DNA of 39,597 bases from Thermoplasmata archaeon (GCA_022750205.1 JAKIWD010000005.1:1-39597); one strand, 5' to 3'. Positions 25,620 through 34,665 are shown, numbered from the stretch's first letter. A program made the numbers and translations. Notes: generated by a model not told the origin, from the sequence alone.

Positions 25620-25627
25620 GGTGGGCG

Positions 25628-26101
25628 TTACGCTGCGTGCGCGCGTCGGTCCGGGTCGACGACAATCCGGGGCAGCTCGCCCTGGATCGCCGGCGTGCGG
25701 TTCGCCGCGGCGGCCGCGGAACGGAAGCGCGGCGCGAGCCAGCGCTCGCCCCACGCGCGCAGTTCCTTGGCGGCCGGCGCGAGCCCGAGGCCCATCTCGG
25801 TGAGCGAATAGACGACGCTGAACGGGCGCGTGCTGACGACCGTCCGCTGGACGACGCCGACGCTCTCCAGGTGCTTGAGGGTCGCGCTGAGGGTCTTGGC
25901 GTTCAGTCGGGGGTTGGAGCGCAGGATCTCGCTGAACCGCTGCGGGCCCTCGAGCAAGCGGTGGATGATCGCGAGGCGCCATTCGGTCCCGATGACCCCG
26001 ACGGCGGCCAGAACCGGGCACAGCGACCGCCCCTGGATCTCGCAGGCTTCGTTGGAAGGATGAACCGGCGCGGCAGGGCGACGGGTGGTAGGTGCGTGCA
26101 T
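25628..26101 (-). CDS. HxlR-family transcriptional regulator
   Basis: LCPVLAAVGVIGTEWRLAIIHRLLEGPQRFSEILRSNPRLNAKTLSATLKHLESVGVVQRTVVSTRPFSVVYSLTEMGLGL: HxlR wHTH signature. Confidence 0.9.
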   Translation of the reverse strand: MHAPTTRRPAAPVHPSNEACEIQGRSLCPVLAAVGVIGTEWRLAIIHRLLEGPQRFSEILRSNPRLNAKTLSATLKHLESVGVVQRTVVSTRPFSVVYSLTEMGLGLAPAAKELRAWGERWLAPRFRSAAAAANRTPAIQGELPRIVVDPDRRAHAA

Positions 26102-26133
26102 GGAGGGACCTCAACGAGGTTACGGCCGCGAGG

Positions 26134-26155
26134 GCATATATAGTTACCTTGGTAA
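26134..26155. promoter_or_regulatory. Divergent promoter (catatatag) with adjacent inverted repeat TTACC-TT-GGTAA
   Basis: gcatatatag at 26134-26143; TTACCTTGGTAA at 26144-26155; lies between divergent starts at 26101 (-) and 26187 (+). Confidence 0.5.
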
Positions 26156-26186
26156 ATTGAATGGCGTCAGGGAACCTGCTTCCACG

Positions 26187-26831
26187 ATGCTATTCCTCGA
26201 CCCACTTCCCGCCGGACCGATTCTCCGCGACGAGGTTTTGTGCCGGTCCGCGCATCGGACCGATGTGTCGTCCGATCGGGCTCCGTTCGAGCTGACGCTC
26301 GAGCGAACGGTCGTGGACGCGAGCGGCCGTCCGGTGACGGTACGCGTCAGCCGCCGGATCGAGGTCGTGGGCTCCGACGTGCCCGGAAAGGCCGGTGCCG
26401 AGGAGATCGCGTCGCTGCGGGCCGAGCTCGACAAGGCCGTCGGCGTGGTGGCGCCGGGAGAGGGCGTTCGACCGGACCGGTCGCTCGACGAGCTCGTCCA
26501 GACCTACCGTCCCCGCCAACCCGAGCTGCTCGACCTCCTGCGGGAGGAAGGCGAGTTGACCGGCGGCGAGTTCGACCGATTGCGCCAGCACCTGGCGGTC
26601 CCCCCGCCGCTCGCGCCGGCGGCCGGGGTGCCGCTGGCCGAGCGCCCGATCGCCGCGGCCCCGCTCGAGAACGACCGGACCCCGATCGTACCGCGGCCCG
26701 TCGACGAGTTGATTCGGACGTTCCAGATCGCGTCGCTCAAGCAGGCCGGCGCCGTGCGCGCCCGACGCCAGATCTCCTTCGAAGAGTACATGGCGCTCAA
26801 ACGCCACTTCGCGCCCCCGGCCGTCGCCTAG
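26187..26831 (+). CDS. Protein of unknown function with two SHOCT-like C-terminal repeats
   Basis: RSLDELVQTYRPRQPELLDLLREEGELTGGEFDRLRQHL and RPVDELIRTFQIASLKQAGAVRARRQISFEEYMALKRHF are internal duplicates. Confidence 0.6.
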   Translation: MLFLDPLPAGPILRDEVLCRSAHRTDVSSDRAPFELTLERTVVDASGRPVTVRVSRRIEVVGSDVPGKAGAEEIASLRAELDKAVGVVAPGEGVRPDRSLDELVQTYRPRQPELLDLLREEGELTGGEFDRLRQHLAVPPPLAPAAGVPLAERPIAAAPLENDRTPIVPRPVDELIRTFQIASLKQAGAVRARRQISFEEYMALKRHFAPPAVA

Positions 26832-28072
26832 AACGCCAGCCGACGGACCGCCGGCAGCGCGAGGGCGGTCCCGGCGGCGAGACCGAACAGCCCCAGGGCG
26901 AGGGCGATCGTCAGGCTTCCGAACCCGAGCGCCAGCGCGGCGGCCCCGATCCCGACGGCTCCGGTCGCCCGCGCGGTCCCCCGGAAGAAGTACGTGTTCG
27001 TGAACGTCCGGCCCAGCAGCGGCGTCGGCGTCGTCGCCTGCAGGTAGACGAGGATCGCGCTGAAGTACACCGCCTCCGCCGCCCCCACGGCCGCCCAGAG
27101 GCCCGCGACCACCACAGTGATCGGACCGGCGATCGCGACGGCGAGCAACAGGAGCCCCTCGCCGCCGGCCGTCAAGAGCAGGAACGTGCCCAACCGCTGT
27201 CGCGGGGCCGACGCCGCGAGGGCCAGGCTGCCGACGAGCCCCCCAAGGGCCAGCATCGTGGCGAACAGACCGTAGATCGCCGGGCTGTCCGGGAAGCCCG
27301 ATCGCGCGTCGATCGCGATGAGGAGCGGCGGCGCGCCACTGATGAAGCCCTGCAACGCACCGAACGCGGCGACCTGGAGTAGCGGCCGGCCCGGGCCACC
27401 GGCGAGGTACTTCCACCCCGCCGCCAGCTCCCGCAGGAAGGGTTGCGGTCCCCCGACCCGATCGCCCGTGTGGAGGGGCAGGAGGGCCACGAGCGCGGCC
27501 ACGTTGAACGCCCCGTACAGTAGGAGCGCGGTCGAGGGGCCCGAGAGCCCGATGAGGACCGCCCCCACCGCGGCGCCGAGCAGCTGATTGCCGCCGCCCG
27601 ATGAACCGGTCAACCCGTTGGCGAGGAACAGCGAATCCCCCGGAACGATCGCCGGGAGCAGCGCGTTCGTGGCCGTCCAGGTGAAGTCCCAGACGATCGA
27701 GAGCCCCGCGACGAAGGCGAGCAGTACCGGCGGGGTCAGCGCATCGGTCCGACTGAGGAGCCCGAGCCCGGTCGCGAGGAGCGCCTGACCCGCGTACCCC
27801 AGGATCGCCACCTGGCGAAGGTTGCGCGCCCGGTCCACGAGCGGACCGATGAGGAACGAGAGCGCGTAGATCCCGAACTCGAGACCGAGGACCGCGCCGG
27901 CGAGCGCGTAGGATCCGGTGCGCTCGACGGCGAGCCAGACGACCGCCACGGCGTACAGCGCATAGCCGGTGTTGCCGACGAACTCGGAGGCGAAGAACCA
28001 ACGGAACGACCGGTTCCGCCACAGGTCGCGCCGCCGAGTCGGCGCGCCCACGGTCGGAGAATCGTCGTTCAC
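26828..28072 (-). CDS. Major facilitator superfamily transporter
   Basis: 12-TM pattern; LWRNRSFRWFFASEFVGNTGYALYAVAVVWLAVERTGSYALAGAVLGLEFGIYALSFLIGPLVDRARNLRQVAILGY. ATGA overlap with the upstream gene. Confidence 0.9.
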   Translation of the reverse strand: MNDDSPTVGAPTRRRDLWRNRSFRWFFASEFVGNTGYALYAVAVVWLAVERTGSYALAGAVLGLEFGIYALSFLIGPLVDRARNLRQVAILGYAGQALLATGLGLLSRTDALTPPVLLAFVAGLSIVWDFTWTATNALLPAIVPGDSLFLANGLTGSSGGGNQLLGAAVGAVLIGLSGPSTALLLYGAFNVAALVALLPLHTGDRVGGPQPFLRELAAGWKYLAGGPGRPLLQVAAFGALQGFISGAPPLLIAIDARSGFPDSPAIYGLFATMLALGGLVGSLALAASAPRQRLGTFLLLTAGGEGLLLLAVAIAGPITVVVAGLWAAVGAAEAVYFSAILVYLQATTPTPLLGRTFTNTYFFRGTARATGAVGIGAAALALGFGSLTIALALGLFGLAAGTALALPAVRRLAF

Positions 28073-29397
28073 GAGGCCGGGATGACGATGGCGGCCAGGT
28101 CCCCGACGTCCGTGATCCCCGCGCGCATCCTCAGCGGCCGGACCGCCGAGGAGGCGCCCTTCGCCCCGGTCCGCGAGGCGCCGACGACGCCGCCCGGGGC
28201 GGCGCTGTCGTCGGAGGCGCCGACGGTGCGGAGGACGCCGACGGTGACGTCCCGACGGGGCAGCTCCGCGGCGACGCGGCGCAGGAAGCGGACCATGGCC
28301 GGACGGTCGTCCACGCCCTCTAGGACCGAGAGCGTGGTCGCCGCGAAGGCGATGGTACCGCGCGACGGGCGGGCCCGGTCGACCGGCTCGCCCACGCTCC
28401 CGACCCGGATCTCCTCGGCCCGTCGGACGAGCCGATCGGCCGCCGCCTCGGGAGGTTCATCCAGGTTCAGTTCCGCGAGGATCGGCTTCCAGCGTTTCTC
28501 GGCCACGGCCTCGCCGACCTCGCGAAGGGCATCGGCGGGCGCGGTAACGGCCACCGGACGCACGCCCCCCGCTCGGTTCCCGGCGGCCGGAGCCGGAGCG
28601 CTCGCTCCGGGATCCAATCCCACCCGCACGGCGGTGGGGAGCGTGGCGATGGCTCCCAGTCGTTCGAGCACGCTGCGGGCGGCGACGCGCTCGTCACGTT
28701 GGACCGGACGCGTGGGTCCGCCGCCGACGAGATCGGCCCCGTCCCCGCGATCGACGACGAGAGGGACGAGGTCGGCGGTCGTCGCGGCCGCGACCCGCCC
28801 CCCGACGCCGCCCGCGCCGAGGACCCGGGCGATCAGCGCGAGCTCCCTGCTCCGGGCGCCCGCCTGAGCGAGCCGCTGCAGCATCGCCGTCCACTCCTCC
28901 GGAGGGAGGCGCTCGGGGGGTGCGGCCAGGTACCCCAACGCCCCCGGCGAGAGGAGGAGCAGCAACAGGTCTCGTTCGCCCAGTCCCTGGGCGAGCTCGA
29001 GGACCTCGTCGGCGATGCCGGGAGCGCCGGGCCAGCCCGTGGGGAGCTTTCGGCTGCGGAACGGCACTTCGGGAGGCAGCGGGTCGGGCGCGACCACGAA
29101 CCCCTGCGTGAGCGCGTCGCCGAGGGCTGCCGAGACCGCGAGCGCCTGGGAGATCGCCGCGCCGCCGAGGGCGACGAACGCGATCTCGCGGTACCGGCCG
29201 ATCCGGACGAACCGGTTGCCGATCCGCAGGGAATCGTCGGCCCGCCGCACGGCGGTCCGCGTGGCGCGGTAGGCGTCGGCGCCCGTCACCGCCGCCTGGT
29301 AGATGGTCGAGAAGATCGGGTCGGTCCCGTCGGTCGGCGCGTTCGGGTCCGGCATCCGATCCGGCGAGAACGGCTCGCCGGGGAACCGGGCTGCCAT
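28069..29397 (-). CDS. Glycerate 2-kinase (MOFRL/DUF4147)-like protein with altered motifs
   Basis: FVALGGAAISQALAVSAALGDALTQGFVVAPDPLPPEV..., RSRELALIARVLGAGGVGGRVAAATTADLVPLVV, GGRAGI-like C-terminus RMRAGITDVGDLAAIVIPAS. Confidence 0.6.
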   Translation of the reverse strand: MAARFPGEPFSPDRMPDPNAPTDGTDPIFSTIYQAAVTGADAYRATRTAVRRADDSLRIGNRFVRIGRYREIAFVALGGAAISQALAVSAALGDALTQGFVVAPDPLPPEVPFRSRKLPTGWPGAPGIADEVLELAQGLGERDLLLLLLSPGALGYLAAPPERLPPEEWTAMLQRLAQAGARSRELALIARVLGAGGVGGRVAAATTADLVPLVVDRGDGADLVGGGPTRPVQRDERVAARSVLERLGAIATLPTAVRVGLDPGASAPAPAAGNRAGGVRPVAVTAPADALREVGEAVAEKRWKPILAELNLDEPPEAAADRLVRRAEEIRVGSVGEPVDRARPSRGTIAFAATTLSVLEGVDDRPAMVRFLRRVAAELPRRDVTVGVLRTVGASDDSAAPGGVVGASRTGAKGASSAVRPLRMRAGITDVGDLAAIVIPAS

Positions 29398-29437
29398 CGG
29401 CCGCCGAGCGGACCGCGGTCTATACCGTTGCCGGCCG

Positions 29438-30604
29438 TCACCCGAGCTGGAGCCGCTCGGGCGCCGCACGGGGACCCGCGCCCAGGAACCGGCCGGCGCC
29501 GAACAGTCCGGGATCCAGGCCGGTGGCCTGACCCATCACGGCCAATGCGGCACGCCGGGACACCGCCGGCGCGAGCATGAAGCCGTGGCCCCCGAGCCCG
29601 TCGGCGTGGAAAAAGCCCCGCAGCCGCGGGTCCTCGCCGAGCACCGGCAGCCCGTCAGGCGTATCGTCGTAGAAGCCGGACCACGCACGGAGGACGCCGG
29701 TGCCGCGCAAGCGGGGGACCAGGGCGACGAGCGCCCGGGCCATCCGGGTCAGGAACTCCGGGGAGGTCCTCATCCCACTGGAGACGCCGCTACGATGGGG
29801 AAGGGTGAGGCCGCCCACGATCTCCCCGCGCATCGTCTGGCTGAAGTAGAGCCCGTCGGAAGAACGCACGACCATCGGGTCGAGGAACGGCTTGAGCGGT
29901 TCCGTCGCGAGGATCTCGTGGCGGGTCGGCCGGTTCTCAACGGGGAGTCCCGCGCGGCCCGCCAGTTCGGCGGACCAGCCACCGGCGGCGTTAACCACCG
30001 ACTCGCACGCGAGCTCGCCGGCCGACGTTCCCACCCCGACGACATGCCCCTCGCGCACCCGAACGCCCGTCACCTCGAGTCCGTTGACGACCTCGACCCC
30101 GAGGGAACGGGTCGCCTCGTACAGGGCCCAGATCGCCGGGAACGGGTAGAGGGTCCCGTCGGAGCCGAGGAAGGTGCCGCCCACGATCCGGCCCAGGTCG
30201 AGCGCGGGCGCGATGCGCGCGATCTCGGCCGGCCCGACGACCCGGGCGGGGAGGCCGTTGTCGGCCACCGTCCGCTGGACCGCGCGCAACCGGTCGAGCT
30301 CGCCGTCGCTCTCGGCAAGGAACAGGTAGCCGGACTGGCGGAACCAGACGTTGTATCCAAAATCCCCCCCGAACCGTCGCCACGCCGCGACGGACTCCCG
30401 CGCGAGGGCGATCGTGGCCGGGGTCTCCCACTGCTGACGCACCCCGCCCCCGTTGCGTCCCGAAGCGCCGGAAGAGAGGAACCCCCGGTCCGCGACGAGG
30501 ATCGGCCCGTGGCCGGCTCTGGCGAGATGGTACGCGGTGAACAGGCCGATGATCCCCGCCCCGACGACTACGGTGCGGTAGCCCGTGCGCGTGGGCGGGG
30601 TCAC
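29438..30604 (-). CDS. FAD-dependent amine oxidase/dehydrogenase of DAO family (SoxB/HcnC/PRODH-beta-like)
   Basis: TVVVGAGIIGLFTAYHLARAGHGPILVADRGFLSSGASGRNGGGVRQQWETP...VVNAAGGWSAELAGRAGLPVENRPTRHEILATEPL...FYDDTPDGLPVLGEDPRLRGFFHADGLGGHGFMLAPAVSRRAAL. Confidence 0.9.
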   Translation of the reverse strand: MTPPTRTGYRTVVVGAGIIGLFTAYHLARAGHGPILVADRGFLSSGASGRNGGGVRQQWETPATIALARESVAAWRRFGGDFGYNVWFRQSGYLFLAESDGELDRLRAVQRTVADNGLPARVVGPAEIARIAPALDLGRIVGGTFLGSDGTLYPFPAIWALYEATRSLGVEVVNGLEVTGVRVREGHVVGVGTSAGELACESVVNAAGGWSAELAGRAGLPVENRPTRHEILATEPLKPFLDPMVVRSSDGLYFSQTMRGEIVGGLTLPHRSGVSSGMRTSPEFLTRMARALVALVPRLRGTGVLRAWSGFYDDTPDGLPVLGEDPRLRGFFHADGLGGHGFMLAPAVSRRAALAVMGQATGLDPGLFGAGRFLGAGPRAAPERLQLG

Positions 30605-32256
30605 GCGGCGCCGCCCCCTTCGTCCGGTATCGTGGCCAGGGATTCCAGGGAGACCGGCAGCACCGGCGGGCGTTGGGTGATGTAGCCGACCTCCGACGGG
30701 GGCCGGTCCTCGAGGATCGAGAGCAGGAGTAACGTGTCGGGTAGGCAGAAGCGTCCCTGACAGAGACCGGTCCCGACGCCGGTCATGCGCTTGATCACCT
30801 CGATGCCCCGGTAACCGGACCGGACCGCGTCCTCCACTTCGTGGACCAGGATGTCCTCACACGGGCAGAGGATGGCACGGCGGGAGCCGGCGAGCCAGGG
30901 TCGCAGCTCGCGCAGGTAGCCGAGCATCTCGGTCGTCGGCTCGTCGAGGGCGCGGGGGGGAAGCGACGGGGGCGGGATGCCGAGGGCGATCGTCGCGGCG
31001 GCCGCCCCGCTCGGCGCCGCGCTCTCGCCGAGAAATCCCGCAACCTCGCCGACCGCGAACAAGCCGTCCACGGAGGTCCGTACCCCGTCCGACAGCACCG
31101 GATAGTAGGCGCCGGTCGCGCTCCCCCACTCCATCTTCGCGCCACACTGGAAGAAAAGTTGGGGCAGCGGGAGCCGTCGGTGGGCGACGATGACCGCGTC
31201 GGCATCCAGCGGGAACGATCGCCCGTCCCCCCGCGACCGCAGCGAGACGTTGCGCACGCGCGAGCGACCCCCCGCGGCGACCAGGAGCGTCCGCGGGAAG
31301 AGGGGGATCTGCAGACGCGAGGCCGACTCGGCGACCGCCGGCGCGATCCGGCCGGGGGCGACGACCGCGTCGATCGCGTTGGGGTATCGCTCGATCAGGG
31401 TCCCGACGCGCTCGCCCCCGCCGAAGAGGACGGCGTGGTCGAACGGCGGACGGCCGCCACGCGCGACGAGCGACTCGGCCCCCTCGGCGCTCATCACGCC
31501 GGGTCGGTCGTTGCCCGCGAACAACAGGCCGGCGTCGTAGCCGCCGTTCGCGACGATCACGTGGTTCGCTTCGATCGCAACGCCCCCTCGACCTTCCTCG
31601 GCGGCGAGGAGCTCGAACGATCGCTCCCGCTCGGGAATGGGGGGAGGCAGGAAGATCGCGGTGGTGTGGGGTCGCACGCTCACTCCCGGCAGCGGCTCGA
31701 CGGGTGCACCGCGATCGAGCAGGAGGGTCGCCCGCCCGGCGTGCGCGACGGTCGCCGCGGCGGCGCGCCCGCTGGGTCCGCCCCCGATCACCACGACGTC
31801 GGTGCGGATCCGCGTTCCGACGAGCCGGGGTCCGTCGGGCGGCGCCTCGGCGAGCCGGCCGAACCCGGCCAATCGTCGCACGGCCCACTGGTACGCCGGG
31901 GTCGCCCAGCGGGGGCGGCGGAATCCATGCAGCGTGTCGATCCCCGAGTAGAACACCGAGTCGAAGACGGCGAGCAGGTCCAACCGCGTACTCGGCCAGG
32001 CGTTCTCCGTCTCGATGCGATCCCCGGGCGCGGGGACGTACCGACACGACCGCACGCCGGACTGCCCGTTCACCCGCACGAGACACTGGCTGCAGGCGCC
32101 GATGCCGCAGAACGGGGCCCGGGGGCGGTGGTAGCGCGTGGAGCGGCCGAGGATCGGCAGGCGGCGCCGGGCCAACGTCTGGACGAGCGTCTCGCCCGGG
32201 CGCGTGTCGAGCGGGCGGCCATCGAGCCGCGCTGGTCCCGAGGAGGTGGATCCCAT
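30601..32256 (-). CDS. Fused 2Fe-2S/FAD/BFD-like subunit (SoxA- or HcnA+HcnB-like)
   Basis: N-term CGIGACSQCLVRVNGQSGVRSC (2Fe-2S), VVVIGGGPSGRAAAATVAHAG (FAD), C-term LCPCEDILVHEV...TGLCQGRFC (BFD-like Cys). ATGA overlap with the DAO gene. TATA-like cctaaatacc at ~32288-32297 on minus. Confidence 0.88.
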   Translation of the reverse strand: MGSTSSGPARLDGRPLDTRPGETLVQTLARRRLPILGRSTRYHRPRAPFCGIGACSQCLVRVNGQSGVRSCRYVPAPGDRIETENAWPSTRLDLLAVFDSVFYSGIDTLHGFRRPRWATPAYQWAVRRLAGFGRLAEAPPDGPRLVGTRIRTDVVVIGGGPSGRAAAATVAHAGRATLLLDRGAPVEPLPGVSVRPHTTAIFLPPPIPERERSFELLAAEEGRGGVAIEANHVIVANGGYDAGLLFAGNDRPGVMSAEGAESLVARGGRPPFDHAVLFGGGERVGTLIERYPNAIDAVVAPGRIAPAVAESASRLQIPLFPRTLLVAAGGRSRVRNVSLRSRGDGRSFPLDADAVIVAHRRLPLPQLFFQCGAKMEWGSATGAYYPVLSDGVRTSVDGLFAVGEVAGFLGESAAPSGAAAATIALGIPPPSLPPRALDEPTTEMLGYLRELRPWLAGSRRAILCPCEDILVHEVEDAVRSGYRGIEVIKRMTGVGTGLCQGRFCLPDTLLLLSILEDRPPSEVGYITQRPPVLPVSLESLATIPDEGGGAA

Positions 32257-32426
32257 TGAGGAGGGCCGGCGACGCACGCACCCGAGCGGTATTTAGGCCG
32301 TACCCCGGCCGCTGCGGCGAGCCGGCCCCCTCGCCATAGGTGGTCGGGTTTTGCGGGAGGCGAGACGGGGGCCACGAAGTCGCGTCAAATCTATATAGTA
32401 TCCGCCAGGGTGGTCCCGTTCCACCC

Positions 32427-33506
32427 ATGAGGACGGCCGGCGGATTCCACGGACGGCGCATCCAGAAGACCGGCGGCTCCACCTACATCGTCTCGCTCCC
32501 GAAGACCTGGGTCGTCCAACGGGGGCTGCACGCGGGCGATGTCCTGCTCTTCACGCCGCGCCCGGACGGATCGTTGACCGTCTACGCCGAGGAGGGCGAG
32601 CGGGTCGAAACGAACCGGCGCGTCGTCCAGGTCTCCAACGACATGGAGTCCGAGCACCTGTTCCGCATCCTCGTCGCCGAGTACATCGCCGGAGCCGCCC
32701 TGCTGGAGATCCGGACCGAGGGGCGCATGAGCCCGCACACCCGGGACGTCGTCCGCAGCTTCACCCAGCGAATGATCGGCCCCGAGATCCTGGAGGAGAC
32801 GTCCGAGTCGGTCGTGGTCCAGGACGTCGTGGGGACCAACCCGTTGCCGATCCCCTCGGTCATCCGCCGGATGCACCAGATGGTCCGGGCGATGCAGACG
32901 GACGCGATGGCGGCCCTGCACGCCCAGGACCCGTCGATCGCCCGGGACGTCGTCGAACGGGACTGGGAGGTCGACCGCCTCCACTGGTTCGTGGAAAAGC
33001 AGGTCACGACCGCGCTCCGGGATGCGCGGACGCTGACCGCCGTCGGGCTGACGTTGCCGGAGTGCGCCACCTACCTGCTCGCCTCGCGCACGCTGGAGCG
33101 GATCGCCGACCATGCGGTCCGCATCGCCGAGACCGTCGCCATGCTCGGGAAGGAGACGCCGCCCAGCAACCTGGTCGGCGCGCTCGATGCGCTCGCCCAG
33201 AGCGCCGCGACGTCGCTCTCCGAGGCCCTGGAGGCGCTCGACAGCCGGGACATCGCGCGGGCCAACTCCGTCGTCGACAACGCCAAGCGAGTGACCAAGG
33301 AGCGCGAGAAGATCCTGCGGGAGCTCGCGAACAAGCGCGGCCGGCTCGCCGTCGGTCTCGCCTACGTGCTCGAGAGCCTGGAGCGCAGCGCGTTCTACGC
33401 GAGCGATCTCGCCGAGATCGCGATCAACCACGCCGTCGCCACCGCCGGCGACGCCGAGGTCAGCGCGCGCGCCGCCGAGGGCCGGGCGTTGGCGCCGGCC
33501 GCCTGA
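32427..33506 (+). CDS. PhoU-family phosphate regulator with N-terminal SpoVT/AbrB-like domain
   Basis: RRIQKTGGSTYIVSLPKTWVVQRGLHAGDVLLFTPRPDGSLTV (AbrB-like) followed by PhoU helices (RMHQMVRAMQTDAMAALHAQD..., ASRTLERIADHAVRIAE...). TATA-like tctatatagta at ~32391. Confidence 0.9.
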   Translation: MRTAGGFHGRRIQKTGGSTYIVSLPKTWVVQRGLHAGDVLLFTPRPDGSLTVYAEEGERVETNRRVVQVSNDMESEHLFRILVAEYIAGAALLEIRTEGRMSPHTRDVVRSFTQRMIGPEILEETSESVVVQDVVGTNPLPIPSVIRRMHQMVRAMQTDAMAALHAQDPSIARDVVERDWEVDRLHWFVEKQVTTALRDARTLTAVGLTLPECATYLLASRTLERIADHAVRIAETVAMLGKETPPSNLVGALDALAQSAATSLSEALEALDSRDIARANSVVDNAKRVTKEREKILRELANKRGRLAVGLAYVLESLERSAFYASDLAEIAINHAVATAGDAEVSARAAEGRALAPAA

Positions 33507-33510
33507 CCCG

Positions 33511-34665
33511 TCAGAAACCCACCGGCGTCCCGGCGACCGCCGCGTCCAATAGGTCCGAGAGCTGCGCGGCCGAGGGGATCCGCGGGTTGGAGACCAGCGC
33601 CGAGGAGGCGCGCGCCCACTCGATGACCTGGGCGCGATGGGGCGCGAGCGCGGCCGCGGTGACCCCGACCGCGGCCAGCGACCGGGGAAGGGCGGCCGCC
33701 TCCCAGGCGGCGCGCAACCGCTCGGAGAGCGCCGAGCGGCTCTGCGCGACGGAAGGCCCGACGACCGCGGCCAATGCCTGGAGCTTCTCGCGCGAAGAGG
33801 GGAAGTTGAACTCCATGGCATAGGGCAGCACCGCCGCGACCAGGCGGCGATGGGGCTGGGCGAACACCCCGGCCAGGGCGTGCGCGAGCGCGTGCGCGAC
33901 GCCGAGCTGGGCGTTGGCGGCGGCGATACCGGCCAGCGTCGCGGCGTAGTGGAGCGCCGCCCGCGGGTCGCTCTCCTCCGGGTGCCGGGTGATCCGCGCG
34001 ACGGCGGGTAGCGCGAGGGCCAGCGCCTCGCGGGCCATCGCATCGGCGAAGGGATTGGACCACTCCGAGAGCGTCGCTTCCAACGCGTGCGCGATGGCGT
34101 CCGCGCCGCACTCGGCCTGGATCGCCGGCGGGACCGACGCCGCGAGCCCCGGGTCGACGAGCGCCCAGTCGGGGAGGAGCTCCCGGGCGCCGACCTCGAC
34201 CGGGCGGCCGGTCCCGTCCTTGAGCTGGGAGACCCAGGCCGCTTCGCTGCCGCTGCCGCTCGTCGTGGGGATCGCCACGAAGCGGGCCGCTGCGCGCGCG
34301 CGGATCTCGACGAGGGGGGTGATCTGCTCGAGAGGAAGGTCCGGGAGAGCGAGCCGGCACCACGCCGCCCGCGCGGTGTCGATCGTGCTGCCACCTCCGA
34401 CGGCCGCGATCCAGTCCGGGCGGGTCCGTCGGGCCGCCTCTGCGACCGGTTCGATCGAGGCGAGCGTCGGCTCGAGCATCACCTCGTGCGAGACCTCGGT
34501 CGTCGTATCCGACTTGACGAGCTCCTCGAGGATCCGGACCAGCGCCGGCCGACCTTTGAGGGCCGGGTCGGCCAACAGGAACACCTTGCGCGCCCCGAGC
34601 GCGCTCAGCTGCTCGATCGCCGCCGGGCCCCAGCTCACCGAAGGTACGGTGAAGTAGCCGGTCAT
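33511..34665 (-). CDS. Iron-containing alcohol dehydrogenase
   Basis: DWIAAVGGGSTIDTARAAW, AIPTTSGSGSEAAWVS, CGADAIAHALEATLSEWSNPFADAMA, GVAHALAHALAGVFAQPHRRLVAAVLP: nucleotide and D/H/H/H metal motifs. Confidence 0.93.
   Translation of the reverse strand: MTGYFTVPSVSWGPAAIEQLSALGARKVFLLADPALKGRPALVRILEELVKSDTTTEVSHEVMLEPTLASIEPVAEAARRTRPDWIAAVGGGSTIDTARAAWCRLALPDLPLEQITPLVEIRARAAARFVAIPTTSGSGSEAAWVSQLKDGTGRPVEVGARELLPDWALVDPGLAASVPPAIQAECGADAIAHALEATLSEWSNPFADAMAREALALALPAVARITRHPEESDPRAALHYAATLAGIAAANAQLGVAHALAHALAGVFAQPHRRLVAAVLPYAMEFNFPSSREKLQALAAVVGPSVAQSRSALSERLRAAWEAAALPRSLAAVGVTAAALAPHRAQVIEWARASSALVSNPRIPSAAQLSDLLDAAVAGTPVGF

Noticed and set aside
26190-28022. 610-aa minus ORF across the SHOCT-like and MFS genes
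   Set aside because: Arg/Gly/Pro-rich shadow frame antisense to or overlapping better-supported genes.
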